DNA of 64,000 bases from Todiramphus chloris collaris (GCA_025345505.1 JANVCC010000030.1:4821053-4885052); one strand, 5' to 3'; shown: positions 13,384 to 30,978, numbered from the stretch's first letter. Made by a program: numbers and translations. The notes: generated by a model not told the origin, from the letters alone.

Positions 13384-16300
13384 TCACGTTGAAAAGTAGT
13401 TCTCCAACTTACTCCAGACTTCTGGAGAATCAACAACTGGGTGCATTACCTTATTGCAAAGGCAATTACAAGCATTTGCTTTCCTGCAGTGTCTGTGTAA
13501 AATTCTCAGAATTCAGACAGCATTCTAAAAGTAAAACAAAGTCTTAAATACGTGGTTCAAAAGAGTTAGAAAGGAAATTACAGTTCTCTCTTCTCAGATG
13601 AGGAAGTGCCCCAAACCCACTCTGCATACAGAAACATGGATGACAAAACCAGATGAAACAGAAGAGTGGAGGAACTGAAGTTCTTCCGGGGTTTGGAGAC
13701 ATCATTCTTAGCTAACAGGTGCTTGGGTTTGTATACTTAAGTCGTCCCACTGCACACATGGTAAAGTTTCAGTTGAAATTATAACAGAAAGGGTATTTCC
13801 AGAAGAAAACAATTGTCTATTAGCCCCATGAAAGTCATCACAGGTTTAGAACTGTCAGACATACACAGCAGATTAGAAATAGTTGTACATTAATAAGTGA
13901 TTAGTTGTTCAGATGTAATGGTTATGGTGAAAGACTGCAGGGCTGAATTACATAAAGGAGTGCATGTTGTTTTAACTTTCTTCTTTTAGACAGTGCATTA
14001 CTTGTCATTATTCATTCTTCCTGAAAGAACAGTCTAAGGGTCTGAAAAAATAGATTTCTCAAGAATTATCAAAATATTTAAACACTCAACTAAACCAAAA
14101 ATCCTTTATAACACAGGAGGTCAAATCTTATTAACCCAAAATCCAGACACATATTTAACTCATTAGCTTGTATCAGTACAAAATTTTCTCTTTTCCCATC
14201 TCATAGCTACAGCAGCTTTGCAATGACTCTACAAGACCAAAAAGGACACAGTTAACTCACGCAGCTTTTATCACATTAGCCACAGTCTGCAGTTTTCATA
14301 ATCATTAGCTTTGAAGTATATTAAACAAAGCAGAACATGACCTTACAGTTGGTATTTTAATCACACCACATAAGAACAATTCTTTATCATACATACTTTA
14401 TTAAGGCCACCAAAGGAGATGCTGTTCAGAGCTTCACCAAACACAAAGAGCCAGAGAAGAACATCACTTCTGCACAGGCAAGTGAAGCCAGAGGGTGACC
14501 ACCCTACCAGGAGGGTTCATGCTTTTAAGCGCAGTCACCAGACAACTTTCAACGCGTACCTCTGATTTTGACCAGGCTGAGGGATCAACAAGGGGCTGAA
14601 TGTATGCATGTGTACAAGAGTAACAGAAAAAAACCCAAACCCTGAAGCTTTTATTTTTAAAATAACGCAATGTAGTGTAGCTTTGCTTATTAGCAAAATA
14701 CACAGATTATCATATTTACATTTATGTTTAGTATGACTTGCAATTACCTTTTTAGAATTAGAATTTGAGGGAGGGAAAGTCAAAAAAGATGGCATCGCAC
14801 TCCTTTGGTGAAGTCAGGAAATTGAAGATATTTCACATAGGAATTCATCCTACTTGAATTCTCAGAGCACTGTGGTGTTAGAGATGTTCTCCAACACAAC
14901 TCCTCTTTTAGTGACTTAACTAAAGTATTTACACTATTAAAAAAAATAAACTGTATTCCTAATACGATTGATGGTGTTTACTCACCCCTGTCATTCTATA
15001 CTGCCTTCAATAGCAAGTGCAGAAGGAAAATAAGTCCAAAACTGTACAGTTATTACTGAATTGTGAACTTTTTTTTGTCCTGAAGAGGCTAGCTTCATTA
15101 TCTCCAGCAAAATTTTACAAAAAAAAAAAAAAGAAAATGTGTTGTTCTGTCAAGTCAGTAATTCAAGACTCAGAAAGTGTTTCCTTGTCTCCTTCAGAAA
15201 TGCACATTACATTACTTCCCTCCAAACCCAAGTTCCGCTAACCTGTTGTCATCCAGTTCACAAGACTGGCAGTGCTTGGAAGACATGAATTCAACCAAAG
15301 AATTTTACAGGTATTTTCAAATTTAACTACTCTGGTCTTTCATCTATTTGAGGAAAAATACGAAGTTATCACTAATCACAACTGACCATATCAACATCTT
15401 TCCCTACCATCTGCCCATTATACTGACAGGTAACCAAAGATACTGACTGTATTAGAGATATGCAAGTGTATATAAAATACAGAAAACCTGACATTAATTC
15501 TGAAAGACATGTTTACACACCAATTTTTAAGATGATTTTGCACACACAGCATAATTCCAATGAGGACAGCCTAAAAATTAAGGCTAGGACAGGCATACCT
15601 TATGTCAATTCATATTTGGCCCGTGTTTTACAAAGACACAATAATGTACTGCCTGCACAGAACACAGGCTGTCTGAAATGACTTTAAAAGCTATTCTGCC
15701 ACACCCAAAACATGTCTTCCTGGTTGATGAGCAACTGAAAAACAAATTTTAAATTTTCATGAAATAAAAACACATTAGATGTGTTCGTTGAAAAGGACTT
15801 CAAAGAGCTAAGAGTAGATGTATCTTGTGAAGAAGCACTGGGTAGCATCTTCACAGCTACATTTGGAGATCTGTAAGATTTGGAAGCTGAATAACTATGC
15901 ATAAACATGACATCTACGTCCACAGAATAAATGTCAAGAGTTATTATTACAACATAGTACTCCTAGAACTCTGATAGACTACGTATGAACATATACACAC
16001 GCTTCCATCCGAAAGGAAGAGATGAGAGAGGGTAACAAGAGACCCAAGCCTTGAGAACAAGTGCAAAAACACCACACCACCACGCTCCCTGCAGGGAGCA
16101 AGTCACTTGGCAGCTCAGAAGTGCATTAATCCCAGGCCATTTTTGGAATCCACTTGAGCTGGCAGTGCTGCAGCTAAAGTGTTCAGTAGGCCGACAGACA
16201 CACAGCACGTTGTGTGGTTTCAACAATTAGTATAAAAGTAGATGAGCAATGACTTGAGTATTTTCACATGCATGTGAACAAATTGTCTGCTGCAAATGGT

Positions 16301-17745
16301 AGATGGGGAGACAAAAGCAAATGAAATTTAAAAAGCCAAAATCAATCTCAAATGTGACTGGAGAATGTAAACATATAGGACAGATGGGTCTTGCGAAGAT
16401 AAATTCTGGACCTCATAACTGCGTTTAATAACCAACTTAACAGTGCCACAAAGCTTCACCTTGTACTACCTCTTAAGTTACCTGTGTAATTCTGTAGACA
16501 ATCCATATCTTAAAGAAAGGGACAACAACCATTCATTACACTCAACCAAGCTACAACAATTCTGAAAAATACAACGGATGTAAAGTAAACCAGGAAAGTA
16601 TGAATCCAGTCCAAGACTTCACTGCTTAAAAAACAAACCAAAACAAGAAAGACAGAATCTGGAAAGGTTTCACAAAATTGATGGAGGGGAATAGCATGCT
16701 TTATTTTTAAAGTTTCGGCACCTACAGAACTACAGCTTTCCTTTAAAGCATACTAATTTCACTGAAAGGATAAAACACCACAGACATGCACTTGGCTCAA
16801 ACTACGCTATGACATCTCGGTAAATGTCCCTCACCTAGAGCAGAACAGATCATTTACCGTTAGGCTAAAGTACTGGTCATAACAAAAAATGTTGAGACAA
16901 AAGATGAGGAATCAGATAAATAACTAATAATAGGCAATTCACATAAACTATGCAAATTTTAAGTAGCCCTTTAATACCAAGATGTATGGAGTATTTGATA
17001 TATGCAAGATCAGACACAGGTCTGATTAAAACAAACAAGGTGGCGTGGGGAAGACAAAAATCATGACATGTGAGAAAGTATAACAAGGTAGGTACTTTTT
17101 ATTCCTTCTTCCCCCCACCCGGTGCTCTTGGTCACCTACCCGAAGGTGATGGGGACTGGTAACATACACAGCTACCTACACATGACCGGTCTGTTCCCAC
17201 AGGCAGGCATCAAAGTCCTCCCGCGTTGCCACCTCCCTGCTGCAAGAAGTTACAGCCAACGTTTGACAAGCTTAATACTTTTGCTGTTCATTCGTATGGT
17301 CGTTTTGGAATTCATGCGTCTTATTAACATTAGGTAATGCTGATCAATAATTAAAAGCGAGTTTTCATACTACTGATGCATCATAACTGCAGACACAAAT
17401 GCAAAGCCGAGTTAACGCTTTCACAACTCAGCTCATTTTCAAGGTAATTTCGAACTTTAAAACCTTCAGGCTTACCAGTAACACGATGAGCTCCACAAAC
17501 GCACTGGTATTTTCGTCCAATTTGACCAATTAAGTGTTTTTTAATAGCCAAAGGACGCCGTACACACAGAGCGTCTGCGGAGCACACAACACACGGAGAG
17601 AAGCACACGGCGCGATACACGAGAGGAGCCCCTCAGAAACGGGCCTCGAGCAGCACAGCTCCGGGCGGGCAGCCACCAGAAAAGCCGCCCAGCTCTGCGC
17701 GACGGCCCCCTCTTCGTCACGGACAGGCTTTTAGGAACTACTGCT

Positions 17746-17782
17746 GCGACGCGACACGTCGCGACACTGCACGACGCGACAC
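17746..17782. repeat. CGCGACAC minirepeat in the CpG island
   Basis: Three exact copies of CGCGACAC, at 17750-17757, 17760-17767 and 17775-17782, separated by GT and GCACGA-type spacers. They lie at the SERPINI1-side edge of the island. Confidence 0.8.
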
Positions 17783-18316
17783 TTAGCACAGCGCAACTTG
17801 AAAACAAAGTGCCGGTGCTGAGGCGCAGCCGCCGGCGAGCGGGGCTGAGGGGACGCCTCGGCGGCTGCTCGGAGGTGGGAGCCATCCCCTCCCCGCCACC
17901 GCCGGCGAGCAGCACGCGCGGGTGGCGGGACAACGGGTGACCGAGCACCGGGAGAGGTTCTGCGCTTGGCTTTACCCAGCTCTTAAGTTCTCTGACCGGC
18001 GGGGAAACATCTCCCCTGCCCAACGCCGCCTCTGCCCACCGCAGCCTCCCCTCAGGCGGGTGCAGCCTCTCTCCCCCCCTCTACCCGCCGCCTCCCGCCC
18101 TCCCCTCGGGCACTAACGGAACGGGCGGCGCGAGCCCGGGGCGTGCCGGCAGCCCCCGAGCGCACGGGCGTGCCGGCGCGCGCCCCACCAGCTCCCGCCA
18201 GCGGGACACGCGTGCCGAAACGGAGCAAGCGGGAACCTCCGCTGCTCTGAGAAGACAAAACCGTAGCTGCCATCCGACACGTTCGCGGCCAACAACCACG
18301 GGACAAGCGCACTCAC

Positions 18317-18530
18317 CGGCCTGCCGCCGCTGACCCCACCCCCGCCTGGTGACCGCCGCTGGACCCACTGCTCCGCGCTCCACCGCAGATGTGCTCCCCC
18401 CACCGCCGCCTCCGCCGGGGTAGTCTCACCGCCCCGCCGAGGCCCCGCCCTACCGACCGGCCCCGCACTTCGATTGGAGGCTTCCGCCTTCTTCTCCCCC
18501 GCCCATCTCCGCCCTCTCAGCCCACCGCCG
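18317..18530 (-). other. SERPINI1: Candidate non-coding first exon of SERPINI1
   Basis: On the minus strand a donor CCG|GTGAGT occurs with GT at 18316-18315, and another, GCG|GTGAGA, at 18429-18424. Both lie left of the promoter motifs. In mammals neuroserpin has a non-coding first exon head to head with PDCD10. No neuroserpin protein sequence is visible here or further left, so this rests on synteny and splice-site form. The exon limits are guesses. Confidence 0.35.
18472..18477 (-). promoter_or_regulatory. Inverted CCAAT box (GATTGG)
   Basis: GATTGG on the + strand is CCAATC on the minus strand, the NF-Y core. It lies about 60 bases to the SERPINI1 side of the ZNF143-like pair, a normal distance for NF-Y in CpG-island promoters. 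It is a short motif judged by context only. Confidence 0.45.
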
Positions 18531-18534
18531 TGTT

Positions 18535-18554
18535 GCATTGTGGGGCTTGTAGTC
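18535..18554 (-). promoter_or_regulatory. ZNF143/THAP11 (Staf)-like element, minus orientation
   Basis: Read on the minus strand this is GACTACAAGCCCCACAATGC. It closely fits the ACTACAA-N2-CCCA-type element bound by ZNF143 and THAP11 and common in CpG-island and divergent promoters. It lies at the centre of the island. Occupancy is inferred from the motif only. Confidence 0.65.
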
Positions 18555-18566
18555 GACGGCGACTGG

Positions 18567-18588
18567 ACTACAAAGCCCAGGACTCTGC
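18567..18588 (+). promoter_or_regulatory. Second ZNF143-like element, plus orientation
   Basis: Starts ACTACAAAGCCCAGG and ends CTCTGC. The ACTACAA-N2-CCCAG half matches the ZNF143/Staf element exactly, and the 3' half is looser with extra bases before the TGC. It points away from the minus-strand copy, with 12 bases between them, so one element faces each presumed gene. Confidence 0.55.
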
Positions 18589-18599
18589 GCGGCTGCTGG

Positions 18600-18975
18600 T
18601 TAGTTCCGGACAACGCCTGGTGTGCGGTAACCGCGGCGGACGCTTCCTCCTCACAGGCGCTTCCGGCGCGGTGGTGAAGCCCACTCGAGAGCTTTGTGGG
18701 CTCCGTGGGCCGGGCGGGAGGTGAGGTGCTTTGCCGTGTCTCGCCGCTCGCCTTTCCATCTCGCCGTGCGCTTTACGGCGGAGTGAGGACGAGGGTGTGG
18801 GTGTGTGCTGGGGGGGCTCCGCTGGGGTGCTTGCGCAGGGCCTGGCTCGTTCTTCAGGGCTGCGCCGCGTTAGGAGCATAGAACTCTTTCCAGTATTGGG
18901 CTTGGCTGAGGGGCGGCTGGGGCAGGACAGGGCGGGCGGGGGAGCGGCAGGGGCCGCTGGTAGCTCCCGCCGCAG
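18600..18975 (+). other. PDCD10: Probable non-coding first exon of PDCD10
   Basis: GC-rich sequence right of the promoter motifs, ending in a good splice donor CGCAG|GTGAGC at 18975/18976. PDCD10 in mammals has one or more non-coding 5' exons before the coding start exon, so an upstream exon here is expected. The left edge is a guess. A second donor, GCG|GTGAGT at 19373/19374, could give an alternative longer or separate first exon. Confidence 0.45.
18602..18668 (+). promoter_or_regulatory. Two ETS/GABPA-like TTCCGG sites
   Basis: TTCCGGA at 18604-18610 and GCTTCCGGCG at 18659-18668 carry the GGAA/TTCC core with CpG that ETS factors use in TATA-less promoters. They sit just to the PDCD10 side of the ZNF143-like pair, where the PDCD10 start site is expected. 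Motif evidence only. Confidence 0.4.
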
Positions 18976-21900
18976 GTGAGCGTGGCCTCGGGCCTCGCCG
19001 TGTGGGGAAGGTGGGGGGTGCCTCATCCCCTTCCTACCGGGGAGCGGGTCCGGCCCTGCCGGGCGGGGGGACCTGTGTCCTCTCGCCCCGAGGCTGGGGT
19101 GCAGTGGGGCGAGGGCTTGTCCTTCTCCCTGTCCTTCCCGCAGCTCTCCGGCCCCCGGCGAGGGTTTGGGGCCTTCTCCTCTTCGTGGTGGGGGGAACGG
19201 CCGAGGTGGGGCTGCCCGGTATGAGGCCCCCCGGCCTGGACCGCCCCGCGCTGCCTGCTGAGCCCTGGGAGGGCGGCCCGGGGGGCACGCCCGGGCCTGG
19301 GAAGCGTAGGCCCGGATGTGTATTATTTTTAGCCCGTCCTAACGTCGGAGCCGAGCGCTGTCAGGTGGCTGCGGTGAGTGGCAGCGGCGCGGTTAGGGCC
19401 TCCTCAGGTCGGGGGGGAGAAAAAGGCATCTCGGCTCATTCCTGCAAACCGGGCGGCTCCGGGGCCTCCTCTCTCCGCGGCGGAAGGCGAAAGTGCCGGG
19501 CAGGGAGAGCAGATACCCTGGGCTGTGTACCTCTTAGTCACTGAGCAGTCTGGGGAGACGGTTTAGTGCTTGGGTGTCCTATTAAGTTGTTCACTTAACT
19601 GGTGAGTTTCGTTGGTTTTCCTTTCTTACAGCTTACACATACTGGGGCACAGGTAGATAGCTAGAACCTTGGGTCAGGTTTGTGCTGTTCCTCTTATCAG
19701 AGGAGCTCCTTGCCCTCTGGTACTTGTTGAAATGTATTTGTATGTTTGAAAGTGTCTTACCTGTTGATGTTTTGATAGAGCAATAGCTTTAGCTTCATAT
19801 TCCCAAAGAGGGGGAAAAAAGAAACAGGGCAATGTTGCTGTGATTACGTACACACTAAAAACTGTGACCTGTTTCAGTTACACTGTACAATAATTTTGAA
19901 GTTGCAAATTAATGAAGTGGGGGCACAGTGCAGCAGGCTGTAGTTTCTCCTGTAGCCATAAAAGCTGGATGTATTAGGACAGACTAAATCACTTCTGTTT
20001 TGAAGATCAGCATTGCAGGAGAACATGAGCTACTTCTAAACCTGACTTCAGAGTAGGCTTGGGTTTTGTTTTAGTTGGTATGATTCTAAAAATGGACATC
20101 TTGGGTTTATTGTAAGTTTGTGTGATTTCTGAATTAGTCATATGAATTGCTCTTAAAAGAATAAAGCACATAAGCAGTCATGCTTTGTCAGAGTGAACTC
20201 AATTGTAAGTGGCTATTACATGTGTATGGAGAAGTCTGAAACATGCATGTATCTATTCTAGCAAGAAGCATTTAAAGATACTTTTAAAACTTAAATGCTG
20301 TTTTCTGTTGACATTCCTTTTATTGTCTCTTCAGTGGAACTGCCGGCTGTAAGAATTAGTGGAATATGGAATCAGTGCAGTAGATCACCTTTTTAAAAGT
20401 TTCTTGTTACATTTATTGATTTTTTTTAAAACACAAGGTTTGTTATTGTCCAATTCCAATTAACCACGCTGTTAAGAAAACACCTCCCTTGAAAAAAAAA
20501 AGGATAGTAGTCCTGTATCTGAAGCACCAAGCCTTTAAGCTTTGTACCCTATAGTCTAAGCTATACAATGGGAAATAATTGCAATCTATAATGCAAATAC
20601 AGTGTTGAGAGGTAAATTACCATCTGACAAAGAGAAGGAATCTATTTTATGTCTTTTAAATGGCCTTTAATAAGGGGAAACTTCATTACCAAGTTGTGTG
20701 GGGTATGCACACAGTTAAAAGAGCATACTCTACAATTTTTTTTCTTCTGTAAAATTTGCAACTGTAATTAGTATATTACCTAGACTCCCTCCTCCCCTGC
20801 ACATTGGTCTTACACATAGGAGCAAAGCTCTTTGCCTCCGAGTTCAGATTAGAATTTATGCTGTTTCCCTTCCACCACTCATTCTTTCTTAATTTAAATT
20901 AGTTTTTCTGGTAATTCGGGGGTCTTGGATCAGGTTAAAGGTAAAATCTCCTCTTGAGTCCTCACTGTGAAAAGTGGAGTAGAACTTCTTGTCAGTAAAA
21001 ATAGGCTTTTTGAGCTGGAATAGAACTGTAATGTGTGCTATAAGCCAGCCACTGAAATACTCATTCTTGTAAATCACTGCCTCAGGCCTTGTTCCTCTTT
21101 AGTAGCTTTCTAAAAAAAGTATGGATGTCTAGGTGCCTAAAGTTTTCCAGATCTAAGGTAGCCTGGAGAGGGGAACACGGACAACATCAGCGCATAGGGT
21201 GATCTACTGATGGCCTAACTGTAGATTCAAATCCTGCCAATTGAGACCTAATGTTTCTGTGGTTTACAAAGTCTTTAAAAGTTTTATTCGCGAGACTCTG
21301 TTCTCTTTTCCTTAAAGAGTGTTTCAAAAGATGGTGTTAAACAAGCACCTTTCTTTCATGGATACCTGGCTTGTTTTCACACTGGCCAATGAGCAGAGGT
21401 GGGTTTGGGGAAGATTACTGCACTGCATATTACATTGTGACAGTTATATTCCTATTAAGTAGCTCTGTGACATGACTTTAGAGCAAGACCAAAGGTCTGT
21501 TAGTAAAAGACAGAGAGAAAGCAAATACCTTAGATACTGACAACAGTAGTTGTGTGTTTTGTGGAGTGTAGTGGGTTTTGTTGTTTATCCTTTTTGGCTC
21601 GCAAAAGTTTATCTTAATGTAGATTACATTTTTTCTGATGAAGTTCATTTGAATGATTTAAAATGTCATTGGATGGACATAGGAGAATTGGTCTGTGAAA
21701 GAATCCTTCCAGATTTGTTCCTTATGTAAAATGTACCAGTTCTCTCAGTGTTTGCTGAATAGCTGGGATAATATTTTAGTGCTGGCACTTAAAGCTTAGA
21801 CTGTAAGATTTTTATATTGTTGGTGAAAGTATATACTCCATGTATCTACTTTATACATGTGTATATATTATGTCTCTTGATGTGTTTCAGACTGAGCAGG

Positions 21901-24900
21901 CAGGATTGCATTAACTGGTTCCTTAACATAAAGTTCAAATTGAGATCCTCTTCAAATTCTCTATATTGTTCTGTATGTTCTCTCTGGTGGTTGATTTCAT
22001 TGGATATAGTATGAAGCACAATTCTAACTGCACATACACAGATTTCAGTCTGCAGGATCATCCTAACAAAAAAAGATTAGGCTTCCAGTATCCTACTGCC
22101 TTCTCCTTGTCTTCCCCCTCAGACCAATTAATGTTTCCCAGCAGAGTAACACCTTGTTTGCTTCTTACCAGTTTGCCAGGATTTTCTGACCATCACCACT
22201 ACATTGTTCTGTTCTAATAGATCACATTCTCATGGAATCTTATTCCATCTTGTTTTGGGAAGACGTAAAAAAAAAAGTTGGCAGATGAAACTAGGGTAGA
22301 CTTGTCTGCAATAAAAGACTCTTTTGAGATGGTAGTGAACTGAAGCTAAGCTTTTAGAAGACAGTGTTGCCATAAAGCTTGGCAGCTAGGCAGAGGCTGC
22401 TTTTGATCACGTACCAGAAGAAATACTGAAAGCTCCTAGTTGCTGCATGGTATTGCATGTTAAACTTTGGTTCAAGTCAGGCCATTTTGAAGGCTGCTGG
22501 ACTTTCTAATAATTGATCTAAATAATAGAATGGGAACTGCATTTTTCAGGGTGATTTTTGTCCTCATTTAGGATAGGATTGAGACTGTATGTGGTTTAGT
22601 GCAGCTATGACAAACTGTCTATCTGTAACACAAATAAATGTGGTGTCTTTTGTGCAGATGTTTTTTTATCCCTGCTATTTAACACTAGCAAAGGCTGTGG
22701 TGCATCTAAGTAACATCTGCAAGATGTGAAGAAGTTCATACCTAGCTGCAAAGACAGTGTGGCAATCTTAGCTGTCAGATACTTATATGACAGCAGTGTG
22801 TCTCCTGGAAAACAGGGAGATTTCTGGGATAATGAACAAGCACTGTGATGTATTGAATAGATTTCTTTTCATACGTTGGCAACAAAAGTATTTGATGTTC
22901 TTATGTATTTCTTGTGTGCAAGGATATTTCAATCTACCTCTGTCTTCAGTTGGAACACTTGCAGCATTTGTGTTAGTATAAATCCAAGGTTTTTTATTTT
23001 GTCTGAGTGTCAGTGTCTGGTAAAGAGGTAATAGATGGTGTGTAATTGTTTTTATATGGGGGGTTTAGCTGTACTGTGAATTAGTAACAATAGCTTATGG
23101 CTCTTCAGGAGAAAATGAGTTCTTTGTGATAGTCCACAGTGTAATAGGTGTTCATCGTCATAAAAATCCATCATTTCAGTTAGTGTTTCCTTTTCTTTGT
23201 GGATACTGCTAACCCATAAAAACAAAGTAATTATATCTAATGGTTATTTTGTCCTTTTTTGACCTTCTTCCTGTGATCAAAAATCTTTTGGGTAAACTAG
23301 AATGATGTTCAGTGACCTGATTTAACTGTTTTAAAACTTATTCAGTTGAGAATACAATACTCTAGATAAAAACTTGCAGTAAGTTAATTTGCAAGTGCTG
23401 TTTTCAGTGGTATTTGTCAGTGTGGTATCTTGCATAACTATATTTTTTTTCCTGAAATTACAGATACACAAAATTAGACAATAAAACAAACTGCTCTCCA
23501 TCCACCCTGCCCCTTATGTGCCAGTCTTTAGTGCAGGGAAGATGCATGAATAATAAATGGGACAGCTTGTACTTGCAGTTGTGAGTGAAAACTTGTTCAG
23601 ACAAGTTTCCCCCTCACCCCCCACCCCCTATGTGAGTAGAGCTTGTATGAATTTATGTAACTCTGAAACAAGTTCTTTAGAGGTATTCAGCTTTTTGAGG
23701 AATGATGAATATTCCCTTGTATGCTTCCATGTTCTTGACAGCTGTAAACTATCTATGGGTAGGTGATGAAAATGTGAGAGCCCTAATTTTTACATTTACA
23801 TCTATGTGGACATATCTTCAGTTGCCCAGGGAGGTGGTGGAGGCCCCATCCCTGGAGACATTCAAGGTCAGGCTTGATGAGGCTCTGAGCAGCCTGCTCC
23901 AGTTGGGGATGTCCCTGCTCACTGCAGGGGGCTTGAACTAGATGACCTTTGGAGGTCTCTTCCAACCTGGGCATTTTATGATTCTATGATCTATACAGAC
24001 CCCTTTTTAAACTCCCAGAGATCCTTTTCTGTGGGTATAAGGAATCTGTTCCTGTATGTCTTGTAGAAGGGTTGGAACAGTAAACAAAAAAAAGATGAGA
24101 TATTGCAATAAGTGGCCCATGTCAGAAGACCTGTATAAAGAGCTTTTGCTTGTTACTATAGTCATGTTTAATTTTCTTCAAACTGTGTTTTAACTGTGGG
24201 CTCTTTCTGTTGTATGACCAGCTCTGCACTTGTTTTCTCATTTTTGGGCATATTCATGCTGCCTAATCACAGGCTCAGATGAGACATGCACTGTATTTGT
24301 CATCATCCAAGTTCTTCTGTGCTTACTGTAATCAATAAAAAGTTCACTTGTAGAATTATAGCTAAACTAGTATATATACCTGCTCCAGGGGTTAGGGGGG
24401 AACCAACAACCTAAAAACCTGTTCTATTTAAACAGCCTGAAGATTTTTAGCCAGTACAGACCATAATGAGGAATACAGCTTGAAGAAATATCTTGAGACT
24501 TTTTTAACCTATTCAAACTATTGAGACTGATTACTCTAGTAGCTACTGGTGTTTCTTGAAAATTGAACTTTAAAAAAAATCTTACTAAATTATCAATAAA
24601 ATCAGTACACAAACATACAAGTGCCTGTTGCTACCTTGCTAGGAGGAGAAAATTCCTCTAGTGCACTGAACACTCAGAGCAAATATAAAAATCAAAACCG
24701 TTAGTCTCTTTCTGTGTATTTTCCTAACTTGGACTTCAGATGTTTAGACTCAATTACATTATAGAAAATATTTTAAAATAATCTTATGAAGAGAAAATAT
24801 ATCATTTGGTAACAAGGATTTCTTATCAACTGTGGGGTGACCTTTTTTTTCTTTGCCACATAATTTCTGGGTCTGAGCAATGATTGCTCTGTGCTGGTGT

Positions 24901-25496
24901 GACAAGCTGGGCTGGGTGGAGAACTTAGAAAACCTAGGTTCAGTTACTGGAACAATAATTTTCCGTTGAGTTAACAGAGCTGTTGACACGCCCTGAGTGG
25001 AAACATGACTTAAGACTTATATAAGACCAAAGATGTAGTATTCAGAATTCAAATGGGGAGAAAGTAGGCACTGATCTCCCGCACAGTCACAGCTTGATGC
25101 CTATACCAAAATATGGAGTATTTTTAGGTAGTCCTGATGTTAATTGTCATAATGCATTTGTATGGGGCTTGGGTTTACAACATGTAATGCTTTTCAAGAT
25201 TTCTTTTTGTATGTGTTGTCAGAAATCTTGCTACTTTTTATGAGTGGTGCCAAGATTTTTGTTACGCATATCAAATAAAATCACTACTTCCAGGGAAATT
25301 AATTCCATAAGTACTTGAAATAAAATGATTTTAGTAGTTCCTTACTCTTTAAAATATCTGTTCGCGTGATAATTTCAATTGGGGTTTTGAAGTTTTATGA
25401 AGTAGTCGTTCCATATTTACTCAGTTCACAACATAAGTAATTCCTAGTTTTTAGGAGGTAACAAACTAATGTTGTCCTCTGCATTTTCATTTTTAG
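18976..25496 (+). other. PDCD10: PDCD10 5' intron region
   Basis: Non-coding sequence between the CpG island and the coding exons. After the island's right shoulder (to about 19.56 kb) it is AT-rich. It holds one CR1 end at 23.8-24.0 kb and a strong-looking acceptor (TTATTGTCTCTTCAG) at 20333-20334 that might start an alternative 5' UTR exon. No other gene is visible. Confidence 0.7.
23820..23993 (+). mobile_element. CR1 LINE 3' end in PDCD10 intron
   Basis: Well-preserved CR1 3' end: TTGCCCAGGGAGGTGGTGGA, CCATCCCTGGAGACATTCAA, GATGACCTTTGGAGGTCTCT, TCCAACCTGGGC, and the tail ATTTTATGATTCTATGAT. It lies in the sense direction inside the long 5' intron of PDCD10. The small open frames over it on both strands come from the repeat. 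Confidence 0.95.
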
Positions 25497-25677
25497 AACC
25501 TGTCAGTCATGAGCATTCATAATTGTGTTTGTGTGTTTTTTTCCTTGTACAACCTAAGGACAATATATATTTCAAGTTCTTCAAGTATTCTTGCACAACG
25601 AGGAAAAAGAAGAAACATTTTGGTGAATGAGGAGTTCTTTGCTTCTATAGTGTTTTCCTTGAGAAGTGGGTCTTTGA
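25497..25677 (+). other. PDCD10: Probable PDCD10 5' UTR upstream of the start codon
   Basis: Preceded by a strong acceptor, CCTCTGCATTTTCATTTTTAG, ending at 25496. Using it would put upstream ATGs in the leader, including one at 25509 whose 66-codon frame runs over the true start to 25709. A second acceptor, TTCTTTGCTTCTATAG, ending at 25650 would avoid these and leave 27 bases of leader. I cannot decide which is used, or whether both are. Confidence 0.5.

Positions 25678-30978
<5,301 letters not shown>

Larger units (their letters stand above)
1..17540. other. AT-rich non-coding region, presumed SERPINI1 intron 1
   Basis: Open frames are short and scattered on both strands. None resembles neuroserpin: I looked for the signal-peptide exon, the NxxxSPLS-type shutter region and the reactive-loop exon on the minus strand. 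Contents are CR1 fragments at about 6.6 and 9.6 kb, two small tandem duplications, A/T and G runs, and an isolated GC-richer patch at 2.0-2.45 kb. Intron assignment relies on conserved gene order, in which SERPINI1 has a long first intron. Confidence 0.5.
17560..19560. promoter_or_regulatory. CpG island, presumed SERPINI1/PDCD10 bidirectional promoter
   Basis: About 2 kb of very GC- and CpG-rich DNA inside AT-rich surroundings, the only such island in the window. In mammals SERPINI1 and PDCD10 are arranged head to head with a short shared promoter. PDCD10 begins to the right here, so SERPINI1 should leave to the left. No TATA box is evident. The island holds opposed ZNF143-like elements, an inverted CCAAT box, ETS-like TTCCGG sites and divergent splice-donor-like GTGAGT/GTGAGC sequences, all as expected of a CpG-island housekeeping promoter. 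Exact start sites are not determined. Confidence 0.85.

Noticed and set aside
1..18300. Search for neuroserpin coding exons on the minus strand
   Set aside because: None of the conserved serpin segments was found, so no SERPINI1 CDS is claimed.
17541..19544. Long open frames in the CpG island (for example 160 codons at 17541-18023 minus, 166 at 18113-18613 minus, 152 at 18568-19026 minus, 180 at 19002-19544 plus)
   Set aside because: High GC removes stop codons in all frames. The translations are Arg/Pro/Gly/Ala-rich, overlap on both strands, and match no protein I know.
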